A stretch of DNA of 64,000 nt. It comes from Cladosporium sp. IMV 00045 (lineage: Eukaryota > Ascomycota > Dothideomycetes > Cladosporiales > Cladosporiaceae). This document shows, one piece after another, positions 11,595 to 21,862 of this stretch. The notes beneath the pieces were generated by a model. That model was not told the origin of the DNA and did no database searches. It saw only the letters and a program-made list of their open reading frames with translations. The stretch spans positions 1 through 64,000 of the forward strand of contig MSJI02000604.1 of assembly GCA_001931905.2 (NCBI GenBank), in the 5' to 3' direction. Every line of letters starts with the position of its first letter. Positions within the stretch are counted from its first letter, which is position 1. A program made the translations under genes and the position numbers.

Positions 11595-12538
11595 ATGGCG
11601 CCTACGATATGGGGTCTCAACTTGGGCGACATGAAATGGGGAAAGTTCAAGAGCAGCTACATGTTCGGCAACAGAGACTACCACTTGAGACGCACCAAGT
11701 TCGTCGTCTACCAACTCGCCTTGATCCTTACGGTCGTGTCGGAGTCGCTGGGAACTTCAGCGCTGTCAAGTACGTTCGCGTTCTGCCTTCTCTTGGCCCC
11801 TGCGACCATCACTAACACAAGCACAGATTACGTCGACGAACAGAAACGCGTCGAGTCGCTCGACCCTAACGCCAAAAACTACAATAACGATTACGTCGGC
11901 GTAGCGAGCTTCAACATCTTCGCCGGAGTCTTCACCGCTTTCATCTTCGGCGCCGCCTTCTTCTTTGATCTGTTCTGGCCCGCTCGTCACGAAGATCGCG
12001 GCATTCGAATCGCCTGGAAGGCTTGTGGCGTCATGTCCTGTGTCTTTGTTCTGGCGTCCGCGTTGGCGATGACGATCATCGTGGCGTTGCGCAGCGCAAA
12101 TGTCACGGGCGTGAGCCCTGAAAGAGCAGAGGAGCTGTTGGGTCAGTACACCAAGTACAATGTTACGCCGTTGACGTACAAGGACAATGGACGCGCCCTC
12201 GCGTCTGTGATCTTCATTTGGCCTGGCTGGGTTGCGACGGTTGCTAGGTGAGTCCTGCTGGAAATACTGCTCCGTGATGAATGCATTGCTGACTCTTTCT
12301 TAGCTGTGTTCTGTTATTCCTCTCCATCGACAACGCCGAGAAAGGCCCTGGCCCTCTCAGTGCGCACGCCCGCGACGCCGAAAAAGCAATCGCCACGGAG
12401 CAACCTGATGCTCGCGACTCCGTAGCGACAGACGCGACCTACGTCCCAGCAGACACCATCAATGCAACAAACAACCCTGAGCACAAGCCCGAAGAGCCCA
12501 CAAACATGCCGCGCGAACCCACTCCGGCGGCCTCATAA
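11595..12538 (+). CDS. Uncharacterised four-helix membrane protein
   Basis: Exons 11595-11769, 11827-12247 and 12304-12538 give 276 residues, with introns of 57 and 56 nt. The protein begins MAPTIWGLNLGDMKWGKF. It has four hydrophobic segments: YQLALILTVVSE, the FNIFAGVFTAFIFGAAFFF block, CGVMSCVFVLASALAMTIIV, and a last one that spans the second splice junction (IFIWPGWVATVA then CVLLFLSI). The C-terminal tail of about 70 residues is hydrophilic, Ala/Pro/Glu-rich and probably disordered. The pattern matches small fungal-specific tetraspan proteins of unknown role. I do not recognise a named family and assign no function. The joins keep a single coherent helix across the second intron, which supports the model. 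Confidence 0.75.
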
Positions 12539-13157
12539 TGCTTCTGAGATGGAACAAGGTACACGCCGGAACGGCAGAAGCTACGGCACAGTCGGCTCTC
12601 GAGCTTGCTGGAAAGTCGAGACAGTCCGCACAGTTTCGAGTCGCGGGAGGGCAGCGAGGGGTCTGATTTCAGCGCTATTGTGTTTGGTTTTCGCAGGAAT
12701 GGGCATGCCGCGTGCCAGTCGCCCAGGAATTTGGGCCAGATGAGTATTGCGAAACTTACGAGTGGCGTTGCGGATGGGGGGATGGGTAGTCGATGATGTT
12801 CATCTTTTGTTTGGCATTTTTGGACAGGATTGCCACGGTTTGTTTATATTGTATCTGATGAGCGTGGCATGGACTAGCGCTTTCGTTTGGGCGATGCTGG
12901 TACGGTGCAGTTTTATGATAGCGTATGAAAGTGACGATATACACCAAATGATACTGTCAACAAAATAATGATTGATGTTTGTAACATTATCGTGGAGATG
13001 TCGCATGTGCGAAAACGGTATCTTGATGTTTTCCATGTCTCCCCGAATTGTGGCACGAGCTTCATCCATCTGGACTTGATCGCGTGTACCGTCAATTGTA
13101 CCTACAGCTTCAGGTATCTACCCGGCACCCACCAAGACCTGCCATTCTCCAGGCACA
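12539..13157. other. Intergenic region upstream of SAM50
   Basis: No gene recognised. AT-rich 12740-13060 holds only short open frames. The SAM50 promoter must lie at its right end. Confidence 0.5.
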
Positions 13158-14819
13158 ATGGCCATTCCTACCAAGGAAGGCGATGTAAGTGAATTCACCA
13201 GCTAAATTGTCATTTTCCCACGACTGACATGGCTCTGCACAGGTCTTCCAGCAGCTGAAGCAGCCCATCGACCCGAAGTATCTCGAGCAGCGCGAGAAGG
13301 AGCTCAATGAGCGCGCCCAGGTGCAGTATGAGCGCGCCCAGCGCCGCCAGGCTGAGATTGTGAGTCTGTCATACACCAGAATTCGACCAAGGCGCCGCTC
13401 TAACATGCCTAGATCGGCGCAAACTCCACCAAGCCGGTGACCATCTCTTCTGTCCGCATGGTCGGCGCACCGCACACTCGTACCGAGTTTCTCGAGCGTA
13501 TCTTCAACCCGATCCTCTCGCACAACCGCGATAGTGCATACACCCTGCAGGAGGCTCTTGCCGAAATCGGTGGCGCGGTCGACAAGCTCGACCGTCTGGA
13601 CATCTTCCACCGACCTATCAGCACCTACATCGACACGCCAGACCAGACCGACCCTTCGACTACTCCCACCGACCATGCTGTTTTTATCACTGCAAGAGAG
13701 AGGGGGCGCTACACGATCAAGACGGGTACTGAGGCAGGCAGCTCGGAGGGTAGTGCATACTTGAACGTGGTCCTGAGGAACATTTTCGGAGGAGCCGAGA
13801 GCCTGAATGCCAATGCTAGTTTGGGCACAAGGACAAGGAGTGCGTACAGTGCAAACTTCGACACTCCCGTGCTGGCCAACCCGGACCTGAGGTGGCAGAT
13901 TGGTGGTCTGGCGAGCAGCACTCTCAAGAGCTGGGCGTCTCATGAGGAGGTCCTCAGAGGCGGCTCGACCAAGTTCCTGTGGCGCACATCCCCCGGACAC
14001 CAGCACGACTTCGCATACAGTGGACTCTGGAGACAAGTCACCGGTCTTGCCGAGAAGGCGTCTCCCAGCATTCGCGCGGACGCCGGCGACAGCTTCAAGT
14101 CCTCGCTGTCTCACACTTGGACCAACGACACGAGAGATATCCCCATGATGCCCTCTCGCGGCTATTTGCTCAAGACTATCACTGAGATCGCCGGTCTTGG
14201 CCCTCTGAAAGGCGATGTCGCTTTCGGCAAATTCGAACTCGAATCTCAAGGCGCTGTACCCATTCCCGTTCCTGGCATTGAAGGCGACAGCGGCATCTCC
14301 CTCACTGCCGGTCTGCGTGGCGGTTTCCTCTACCCTCTCACCCTCGGCGGCCAGCCCGCTCCCTCGCAAAGCAGAATCAACGACCGCTTCCAGCTTGGTG
14401 GTCCCACCGATGTGCGTGGATTCCGTCTTTCCGGCCTTGGGCCTAGAGAAGGCCAGGACGCGCTGGGTGGCGATGTCTACGCAGCTGGCGGCGCTTCACT
14501 ACTCTTTCCTATTCCCCGCATGGGCAAGGATACTCCTCTCCGCTTCCAGACTTTCATCAATGCCGGGCGCCTCCTCTCCCTCAAGGACACACGACAGGAC
14601 AAAGAGCAGCCCATGAACTCAAGCGAAGTGGCCAGCAGCTTCAAGCAAACTGTCGACGAGCTGAGCAATGGTCTGCCCAGCACTGCAGCTGGTTTTGGTC
14701 TTGTCTACGCCCACCCTGCGGCGAGATTCGAGGTCAACTTCTCTCTGCCATTGGTGATGCGCAAGGGAGAAGAGGGTAGGAAAGGTTTGAGCTTCGGTGT
14801 CGGTCTCAGTTTCTTATAG
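13158..14819 (+). CDS. SAM50: SAM50/TOB55, mitochondrial outer-membrane beta-barrel insertase
   Basis: Exons 13158-13184, 13243-13359 and 13413-14819 encode 516 residues. The first exon is only nine codons (MAIPTKEGD). Residues about 50-130 form the single POTRA domain (KPVTISSVRMVGAPHTRTEFLE...). The rest is a 16-strand barrel of the Omp85 family. The conserved loop-6 motif is present as DVRGFRLSG and the C-terminal beta-signal as LSFGVGLSFL. SAM50 is the core of the SORTING AND ASSEMBLY MACHINERY and folds barrel proteins such as Tom40 and porin into the outer membrane. Length matches fungal orthologues. Introns are 58 and 53 nt. The long open frame on the opposite strand (13110-14369) is a shadow. 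Confidence 0.96.
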
Positions 14820-14991
14820 TCTAATTTTTCCTAAAATATACATGTACATAACACAGGCAGCGTGTTCTTTCTAGCCCGCAATCCCATGGCGTCTCCTGCT
14901 CATCAAAAAGAGATCAATGCGTTTTCGTCTTTTCATCTTATCGTACAGACAATGCTGCTCTTTCACCTCGGATACCTCAAGGCTTGCAGAC

Positions 14992-15641
14992 CTAATACGG
15001 CGCTTTCTCCGCAGCTTGGATGTAAACATCCGTGCAGCTCTCATCATCGCCCTTCCAGACAACCTGCATCGCAACAGAGATCAGCAAACAGCACCAGCAA
15101 GTAACGAGAACAACTGAAAATCAGCGAGAAGAAAAAAAAAACTTACAACACTCTGTCCCAACTCCCCCTCACAAACCCTCCACCCCTCCCTCTCCCCACC
15201 AACCGTCAACAAAAACCCCCCTTCCAGCCCCAAATTCCCCTTCTTCTCCTGCTCTTCTGGCGCGAACATCAACTCCTCGCCCGCCATCACGCGCGTGCTG
15301 TTATACTCAAACTCGCCGATTCCGTGCGGTCCCGCGGCTTCGGTTTCAAGCGTGCCGGACGATGTCAGGTTGAAGCGGGGGAGGCTGTTGTAACCCGGTC
15401 CGGTGAGGCGGAGGAAGTAGTTTGTTTGCGCGAGGGGGTCGAAGAGTGATGTGGCGTTTACGGAGGGGAGGTGGGTGGTGTTTTTGGAGGTGGGTTGGGT
15501 GGCGCTTGTGGTTGTTAGGAGGAGGAAGTTGGTTGGGTTGTTGTTGGTGGTGGTGGTGTTGGCTGTTGTTGGTAAGGCGGTGGCGAGGTTGAGGGTGCTG
15601 GTTGCTAGGGTTGTGAGGAGGGTTGAGGTGGTGAGATGCAT
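14992..15641 (-). CDS. Small secreted protein, two exons
   Basis: Exons 15641-15147 and 15063-14992 give 188 residues; the intron is 83 nt with a GTAAGT donor followed by a T-run. The N-terminus (MHLTTSTLLTTLATS...LATALP) is a signal peptide. It is followed by a Thr/Asn-rich linker with several N-glycosylation sequons. A compact domain then begins near YFLRLTGPGYNSLPRFNL and ends with the two cysteines CEGELGQSVV and ESCTDVYIQA, which probably pair. This looks like one of the ascomycete secreted families with a shared C-terminal fold, but I do not recognise a named domain with certainty. It could be a cell-wall protein or a host- or microbe-facing secreted factor. The second exon was found by splice site; without it the frame runs into intron sequence. 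Confidence 0.75.
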
Positions 15642-16920
15642 GGTTGTGGTTGGAATGGAGTGGTCGATGAGAGAGAGACTGGTAAGGTGCTGGTTGGTGA
15701 AAGTAAGATAGCCGTTGTTGGAATTGAAAAGTGTCTTGAGAGTCAGATAAAAGTAGTGCACTGAATAGAGGGTCGCTTCATTCATATAGTCAAAGAAGGT
15801 TTACTATAATAATCGAGGCAGTGACCTTGGTCGACGAGCTCCACTCTTCACATTACGACGACTTTCCAATCCTTCCGACGGCCGAATCGAAAGGTTGGGG
15901 ACTCGATCGAGCCGTGCGTACTGCAATAATAAGCCTGAGAAATCCTGACTGAGTGGAAATCCGAAAATAGTCTTCTTGCCTTCTTTCGTTACGGTCTTGT
16001 ATCCCAGAAATTCCAGTGGAATCATGAGTTGCTACCCTCAAGCCTGATGCAGGTACGCGATACGCACGACCATTGAGATGCAGGGATCCGATGATAGGTA
16101 CGCAAGAAGATGACGTTACTGATGCTGAGCAAGACCAATGATCTCAAGCAACATCTTCGTTGAAGCTTATTATTACTTCAACGTCCCTTTTCTTGTCGAG
16201 CGATCCTTCCATCCGTGTACTAGGAAACCTTTGCACTCGAAACAAAAAATCAAGGATATCGAGCCACAAGTCAAGCGTGGGTCTATCCCTAGCAGCCAAC
16301 ATTTACTTCACTTCAGCCTATCACATCTCTCTCATCAGGTAATCGACCCGACAACCAGGCTTATCTAGCGAACCTGCGTCACTATTACCATTCTCCGAAG
16401 GTATTTGGAGTTCTTCACAATGAGAATTCACACTCTTTATCCTTAAGCTTTTCGCAACACGTTGATCGTTGCACGTAAGCCATCCGCAACCAGCTTCCTC
16501 AGGATTCCAACAAAGAACACTTCCCAGCCAAGCAGAGCCGAGCATCTCTAGATCTCGCTACCGACTGCATGCATCTGGGACTCTCACTCAGCCTTACAGT
16601 GCATTGACCAAAAGCAGGGAAAGTGTAGTCGATATCGACCTCATCACAAGTTCATGTCAACAATGAGGTCTCAGCGGCCCGGACGCCTCGCTTGAATCTT
16701 AAACACATCAAACAATGACATGGCGAGTCTTAAGCGTCAGTGATGCCTTTCGTACGATCATGCTTCTTTTCACATACGACCGTTACATTCGAGGCGACCC
16801 GTTTTCTATCCGTGCTTGCAAAGCGTTCGAAGTTCGTCGAGGATCTGGACTCTTGAGTGCCACGAAGTAAAGTCATTCCACCATCGACCTTTTTGTTCGC
16901 CACTTGACATATCAATAACA
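15642..16920. other. 1.3-kb intergenic region
   Basis: Promoters for the divergent secreted-protein gene (leftwards) and the 370-residue protein gene (rightwards). No repeat, RNA gene or plausible coding frame was seen. Confidence 0.5.
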
Positions 16921-18033
16921 ATGCTTGGTCAATCGACTAAAACTCTCCACTGGACGCAGCGCATTGCGCTCATGCGCACCAGTCTTCATTCCGCCAGTCG
17001 AAGTGGTGACTTCACATTCTTCAAGAGCCTCCAGGCTGCTGGAATGCTAGAAGGCACCAATCACGTCGCTGTACTTTCGTCGGAAATGGGAGACGACGTC
17101 GACACGTTACTTGCGGCCATGGACAACTTGAACGCCGGCCTTGCGTACGTTCACCAAGATGCCTTTCAGAAAGTCTACGATGGTCTCAAGAGCTCGATGA
17201 GACAGGAAGGCGACGGCGAAGCCACTGCCGAGAACAAGAAGGCCCAGCTCTATGTCGACATCACCATGCAACGCAACATTGCGGATTTAGCTATCGACAA
17301 GATGACCAACTCTGCCTTCGCCCTGATTAACAACCAGTCCGAGACGTTCCAAGAGCCTGCTGCAAACGTGTGGATCACCGGCGCAATGGTCATTGCCGAT
17401 TGCATCGAGATCACTCTGCAACAGATGCAGTCTCTCGACACAAAGATGGACGACTTCATCCGCGTCGAAGAAAGCTTCAACACCGTCAAAGCCGCTGTTG
17501 TCTCTGCAGTCACCGGCTTGAAAGGCGTCTTCTGGCTCATGGATACCAACGACCAACCATCCTCGCCTACAGACAGCAAACTCGACACTTCCCAACGGAG
17601 TGCTAGTTTTGCCTCTGCCGGCGCGGGTATGTTTCGACGCCTGTCCAGCGCCTTCGCACCCAGCAGTGTTGGCTCCGTGTCCTCGCGCAGCTCTTCAGTC
17701 ACCTCCGCGAGAGCCATGAACTCACAAAACTTCCGAGCCAACTCTATGTCGGCTTTCGGTAACGGCGCACCCGTCTACCGTACGCCTAACTATGTTCGCA
17801 ATTCGATTTCGGCTGGGTGTCCGACGAGCCTCCCGGCATCTTATGAGAAGAATTTCGACAGTTTCCGGCGCCAACTCACTACCATCCCGCCTACGCCTGC
17901 GCAGGATGAAGAGATGGATCCTTTCGATACTAGCGTGCCGCCGCCTGTGCCAGAGATGCCCGCCCTACCTGATATGGCTGCTATGCCCAATGTGCCGATT
18001 GGGGAAAAGCAGAGTTCCGCGGCTTTGGTCTGA
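16921..18033 (+). CDS. Unrecognised 370-residue cytosolic protein
   Basis: A single uninterrupted exon. I place the start at ATG 16921 (MLGQSTKTLHWTQ), because the 35 codons upstream look like leader sequence and the A-rich context fits a start. Residues 1-210 are predicted alpha-helical with no membrane segment. Residues 215-300 are Ser-rich and low complexity (SSVGSVSSRSSSVTSA), likely disordered and phosphorylated. The C-terminus is Pro-rich (PPPVPEMPALPDM), which could bind SH3 or EVH1-like domains. I recognise no family. Codon use and long frame argue that it is real. No function is assigned. Confidence 0.8.
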   Translation: MLGQSTKTLHWTQRIALMRTSLHSASRSGDFTFFKSLQAAGMLEGTNHVAVLSSEMGDDVDTLLAAMDNLNAGLAYVHQDAFQKVYDGLKSSMRQEGDGEATAENKKAQLYVDITMQRNIADLAIDKMTNSAFALINNQSETFQEPAANVWITGAMVIADCIEITLQQMQSLDTKMDDFIRVEESFNTVKAAVVSAVTGLKGVFWLMDTNDQPSSPTDSKLDTSQRSASFASAGAGMFRRLSSAFAPSSVGSVSSRSSSVTSARAMNSQNFRANSMSAFGNGAPVYRTPNYVRNSISAGCPTSLPASYEKNFDSFRRQLTTIPPTPAQDEEMDPFDTSVPPPVPEMPALPDMAAMPNVPIGEKQSSAALV

Positions 18034-18244
18034 TTCTGTCGATACTATTCCCTTGCTTTGTTGCTGTGTGATGGTAGCGTTTCTTTGTGTGTAGCATGGG
18101 CTCATACGTGGACACGGGCCAATTTGCACTTTCTTCTGCTCGTGACAAAATCTGTATACCTTCAAACCCTATAGTATATCAGCATAATTTATTCATAATA
18201 CTTTCCTTCCCCGAGTCACAATCCGTCTTGGACAACATAGCATC

Positions 18245-19102
18245 TCAAAATCTCTCCGCCTCCATACAATGCCAAACCAGATCTTCTCCCTCCCCGTACC
18301 TCACCTGCGTCTCCGAACCCACTGTCTCGCCCAGGATATTCAAGACATCACAAGGCATGGGCAGGGAACCTAGCTTGCATTCCCTCCGCCACCCAGCATT
18401 CTGACCCTCATTCACCCACGTCCATCTCTCGAGTCCGAATTCCTCGCCAATCCTCAAGACACCCTGACAAATGTGGCCCACTCTCACAGCCATACCTCGA
18501 GAATTTGTTCTCAAATTCTCATGTCTAAGCACAATACTCAGCCTGCAAGCTTCCTTACCAGCGCTCTCACCCACTTCCTTCCTCCCATCAACAAAAACCC
18601 CCCTCCCCTCCATCTCCCTCTCACCACCTGGCAGCACAGCCCGCGGTTCAACATCCGCCCAACCCTCCAAATACTCCGTCATCCGGCCCGTCTCAGGATT
18701 AACCATCTCCCCTTTCTCCAACGAAATTCCAGAAGCGGGGTCTTCAGGCATCATCTCGCCTTTGTCCACGACTTCTTCTGGTGTCAGGGTCGTGGAATCG
18801 ACCCAGTGGTGCCATTGGGTGTGGACTCGGTTGTGAGCGGAGGTGCTGCTGGTGGAGGTGCCGGCGAAGGCCCAGTCGAGGGATGAGAGATTTTGCGGAG
18901 GTGTGGAGGAAGTTGCAGGGTTGGAGACTTGGTTGGAGTGCTGGTGCTGCTCTTGTTGCTGTGTCTGGTCCAGAGGAGTGATCATGCGGATGTCCACGAA
19001 GCGGCGCTGGCTTGATATCAGGACTATTGTGGAGGTTGGCTCGGAGCGCTCGCCTTCGGGGAGCCATTGGATGAAGGCGCGAGAGGATATGTTTGGCGGC
19101 AT
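18245..19102 (-). CDS. HRI1: HRI1-like protein
   Basis: One exon of 285 codons from the first ATG at 19102 (MPPNISSRAF); the frame continues upstream only to a GTG. The sequence follows the HRI1 family, which folds as two lipocalin-like beta-barrels. Family-typical stretches are the start SSRAFIQWLPEGERSEPTSTIVL followed by RRFVDIRM, DWAFAGTSTSS, the HHWVDSTT segment, the central EKGEMVNPETGRMTEYLEGW segment, and the C-terminal RYGEGEDLVWHCMEAE. In yeast HRI1 is a non-essential cytosolic and nuclear protein that associates with Hrr25 and Sec72; its biochemical role is unknown. There is an inserted Gln/His/Ser-rich loop (residues about 45-70). It is convergent with the 370-residue protein, 211 bp between stops. 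Confidence 0.82.
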   Translation of the reverse strand: MPPNISSRAFIQWLPEGERSEPTSTIVLISSQRRFVDIRMITPLDQTQQQEQHQHSNQVSNPATSSTPPQNLSSLDWAFAGTSTSSTSAHNRVHTQWHHWVDSTTLTPEEVVDKGEMMPEDPASGISLEKGEMVNPETGRMTEYLEGWADVEPRAVLPGGEREMEGRGVFVDGRKEVGESAGKEACRLSIVLRHENLRTNSRGMAVRVGHICQGVLRIGEEFGLERWTWVNEGQNAGWRRECKLGSLPMPCDVLNILGETVGSETQVRYGEGEDLVWHCMEAERF

Positions 19103-19743
19103 TGCTGTGGTGGGCTGTGTCTCTGCTATCGAGAGAAAAGTGAAGTCTTGTGTAGGGCCTGGTCTTTTGATGGTTTGACTTGTTGATGAAAGTACCAGGA
19201 GGCGTGTGGTTGGCTTCACTGTTTGAGGTTTAGTATTGGGTTGTTAAACGGGCAAGATACCGTAAGTAGTTGCTTTCGCTTTGTTTGATAAAGTGTAGTC
19301 CAATGTTGCTTGATCGGAACTATCAGGTGGTGTGTCAGAGGTCGAGGCTGATCGCGCATCACCAGCGTTATCTATCACCCGAGGCTCGACTGAGGTACTG
19401 CTCCACACTCCCACTTGAGTAGTAATATAGTCCGGATAACAAGAAATGGATTTGCAAATATTTGAGAAACCCCAAGCGGCAGGCTCTGTACGTAGTATAC
19501 TTGTCGTGTCATGAGGCTGCTTTTAATCACACCTTACTTTGCATGCATGCGATGATCCTTTAAGTAGCCGCCAGATCAACCGACAATGCACCCGTGATCT
19601 TTTCAATGCTTGCACAATTTCGATTCAATATCTCGTCTATCCTCCGGAACGAGGCGCTATGCTTTCCCATCGCTCAACAAATCCGCATCCGACAGGCATA
19701 AAAAGTCGTAGACCGCGTCAACATTTCCCACAAGCAGCAGCCC
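19103..19743. other. Intergenic region between HRI1 and YIP1
   Basis: No gene seen. Contains the HRI1 promoter on its left and the YIP1 3' end on its right. Confidence 0.5.
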
Positions 19744-20761
19744 TTAAGCACCGGCCTTCAAGGCCTCCAATCTCCCGCTACCCTTGCTGCTGAAAATCGC
19801 CATGATACCAAAGCCGACGTAAAACAATGCCAGTGGATATGCGACCAAGACTCTCATTTCCGTCATCCTTCCCACGCTGCAGAACATGCCGGAGCTGGAG
19901 TATGTGCACCATGCGATCGCCAGACTGACCAGGCAGTAGCCGAAGAAAGAGTCCAGAGGGAGAAGCACACCGATCAACGATGCGAAGACGAGAGGGAGCA
20001 GACAGTAGCCGAGCACGGAGCTCGAGCGACCGATTGTGAGGGTGGATGAGAGGTTGGAGGAGCCGTATCCACTGTGGGCGTCTTGTTGCGCTTGATTGAC
20101 TTCTTCGCGTGTGAGGGCGGGGGACATCATGGAGAAGACGAAGTTGAGACTAATAGCGCCGAGAATGGCGAGGCCGCAGACGTAGCCAAACCAGAGTTTA
20201 CCAGACTGTGTGATTGTTAGTAAGATCACTTCCTACTTCATTCTTGCGCAGAGGCATGCTTACCAATAGGAGAAACGTTCCGAACAACGCGCAAAAGAGG
20301 AACGGGCCCGCCAGATCGGAGTCGTCCATGATGTGCTGGTCTATCCTGGCCACCGGGTTGAGAACGGCAAGTGTCTAGTCGCTCACGGTCAGTCCAGCTG
20401 TCCATTCTTCTTTAAAGCAATCCAATCCTACCTTTGATTGAATGTGGTGGAAGTTGACTCCCAGCTCTTCAAGTAAAGGCGGCTCGCCCTCGTATCCTTC
20501 CGTTCCAAACGCCGCTATCCATCCTGTCCTCAAACCACTCTGCCCGGTTCCCATCTGCCCTGTTGCGCCTGGCTGTCCGGGAAATGCGCCGAAGCCATAG
20601 TTGGAGGAGGGGTATGCGTTGCTTTGAGGGGCGGCGCCGTACGCTGCTTGAAAGGGCGTGCTGTGGCCTGAAACGGGTTGGGTCGAATATGAGGATTGGT
20701 AGAAGTTCAGGTTGTTCTGGGCCGCGTAGGCGTTTTGGTCTGTGTAGCCATAAGATGCCAT
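19744..20761 (-). CDS. YIP1: YIP1-family Golgi/ER membrane protein
   Basis: Exons 20761-20432, 20374-20264 and 20205-19744 encode 300 residues. The first 95 residues are Gln/Tyr/Ser/Gly-rich and cytosolic. The family motif DLAGP follows in the second exon (MDDSDLAGPFLF), then five hydrophobic spans to the C-terminus. Yip1 with Yif1 binds prenylated Rab GTPases and acts in ER-to-Golgi vesicle formation. The length and domain order match fungal Yip1/YIPF5. Introns are 57 and 58 nt. The second exon is small but its join restores the conserved segment between the N-terminal LLEELGVNFHHI and the membrane domain. Confidence 0.92.
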
Positions 20762-21862
20762 TTTGTGCTCTAGGCGGCTGGATGTGCTCGATCGTGAGGG
20801 ACGGGCGAGACAAGTATTCGAGGCGGTTGGCAGATGAAAGGAAACACCAGACTTGGTGGTTTCAGTCGAGACGATGTTTGTTAAGGAAACGTGTAAGGAA
20901 AGAAATTGGAATGCGCTCGCACGCTGGAGTGAGTTGGCTTTTTTGGGGTGGGATTATTATTATAGGGAGTTGGGATTATTGCGACCTGTAACCTGTCCAG
21001 CTGCCTCCAGCAAGCCGAAGGCGGTCAATGCTTGGCGCGGCGTGTTTATACAGACGTCACTTTTATGAACTGCCTCAGATCTTTTTGCACATGTCCACGG
21101 CCGTTTGTGATGGAATTTCTAGATTGGCAGACTACTGGCCGCCCTAATCCGAAAAGGAAGATAATTGGTTTGGAGAACGGTGAGAAGATGAGGCCAGCAG
21201 GACTCGAACCTGGAATCCTTATCGCTACTTCCCAGGCCAAACAGACGAATCTCCAGATCGCGAAGCAGCGGTCCCCGAGCATCAACGATACATCGAGAAG
21301 GCGAGTGTAAAGGACTAATGTTAGAATCTCTGCGTGCCTCTCGAGCATCCCAGCGAGTGCAGTCAATCAAGCCAAGCCATAGATTCCAATCCGCGAATGT
21401 CAGACCCTGGTGGCCATGGGTGCCCGTCAAAGAAACCGATTGCGACTTGAAAAGAAAATGGCCTCAAACTTGACACTCCCAGATGAGATGAAACTATAAG
21501 AACATAACAAAGATCGAAGTCAATTCCCGAGGAAAAGTGAAGAGGGAAATTCGATCTGGCGCGGTACCCGGCGGAAAACTGGATGGTGAGTGAGGGTGAA
21601 GAACGGAAGGTGGAGGGTCGTCGATATCGGCTCCACCCTGCGGGGGAGGGGCACAAGGCGGGTTGATTGCTGGATCATAATAAGTTGACAGCATCTGCTG
21701 AACCACTTTCGCGGACATTACACGATTTCCTGTTACTACGACCAGACTTTTCTGTTCCTTCCGCTTTCCTCTTGTCTAGCCTTTTGCTGAAGACACTGCA
21801 ACAAACACGAAAATTCCAGAACAAGAAGGTTTCCTCCCAGTAACACCAGACACAGCATCAAC
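20762..21862. other. Intergenic region between YIP1 and galactokinase
   Basis: Divergent promoters of YIP1 and galactokinase. A tRNA-like B-box segment lies at 21191-21240. No further coding frame is supported. Confidence 0.5.
21191..21240 (-). ncRNA. tRNA-like 3' half (B box only)
   Basis: On the minus strand the segment reads GATTCCAGGTTCGAGTCC then TGCTGGCC. This contains a perfect Pol III B-box consensus (GGTTCGAGTCC) and a T-arm with four of five pairs. I cannot find a matching 5' acceptor strand, D-arm or anticodon arm within 75-130 nt, so it is not a complete tRNA. It may be a tRNA relic, a SINE-like remnant, or chance. Confidence 0.25.

Noticed and set aside
13110..14369. 419-codon frame antisense to SAM50
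   Set aside because: A shadow of a well-supported gene, with no recognisable protein pattern.
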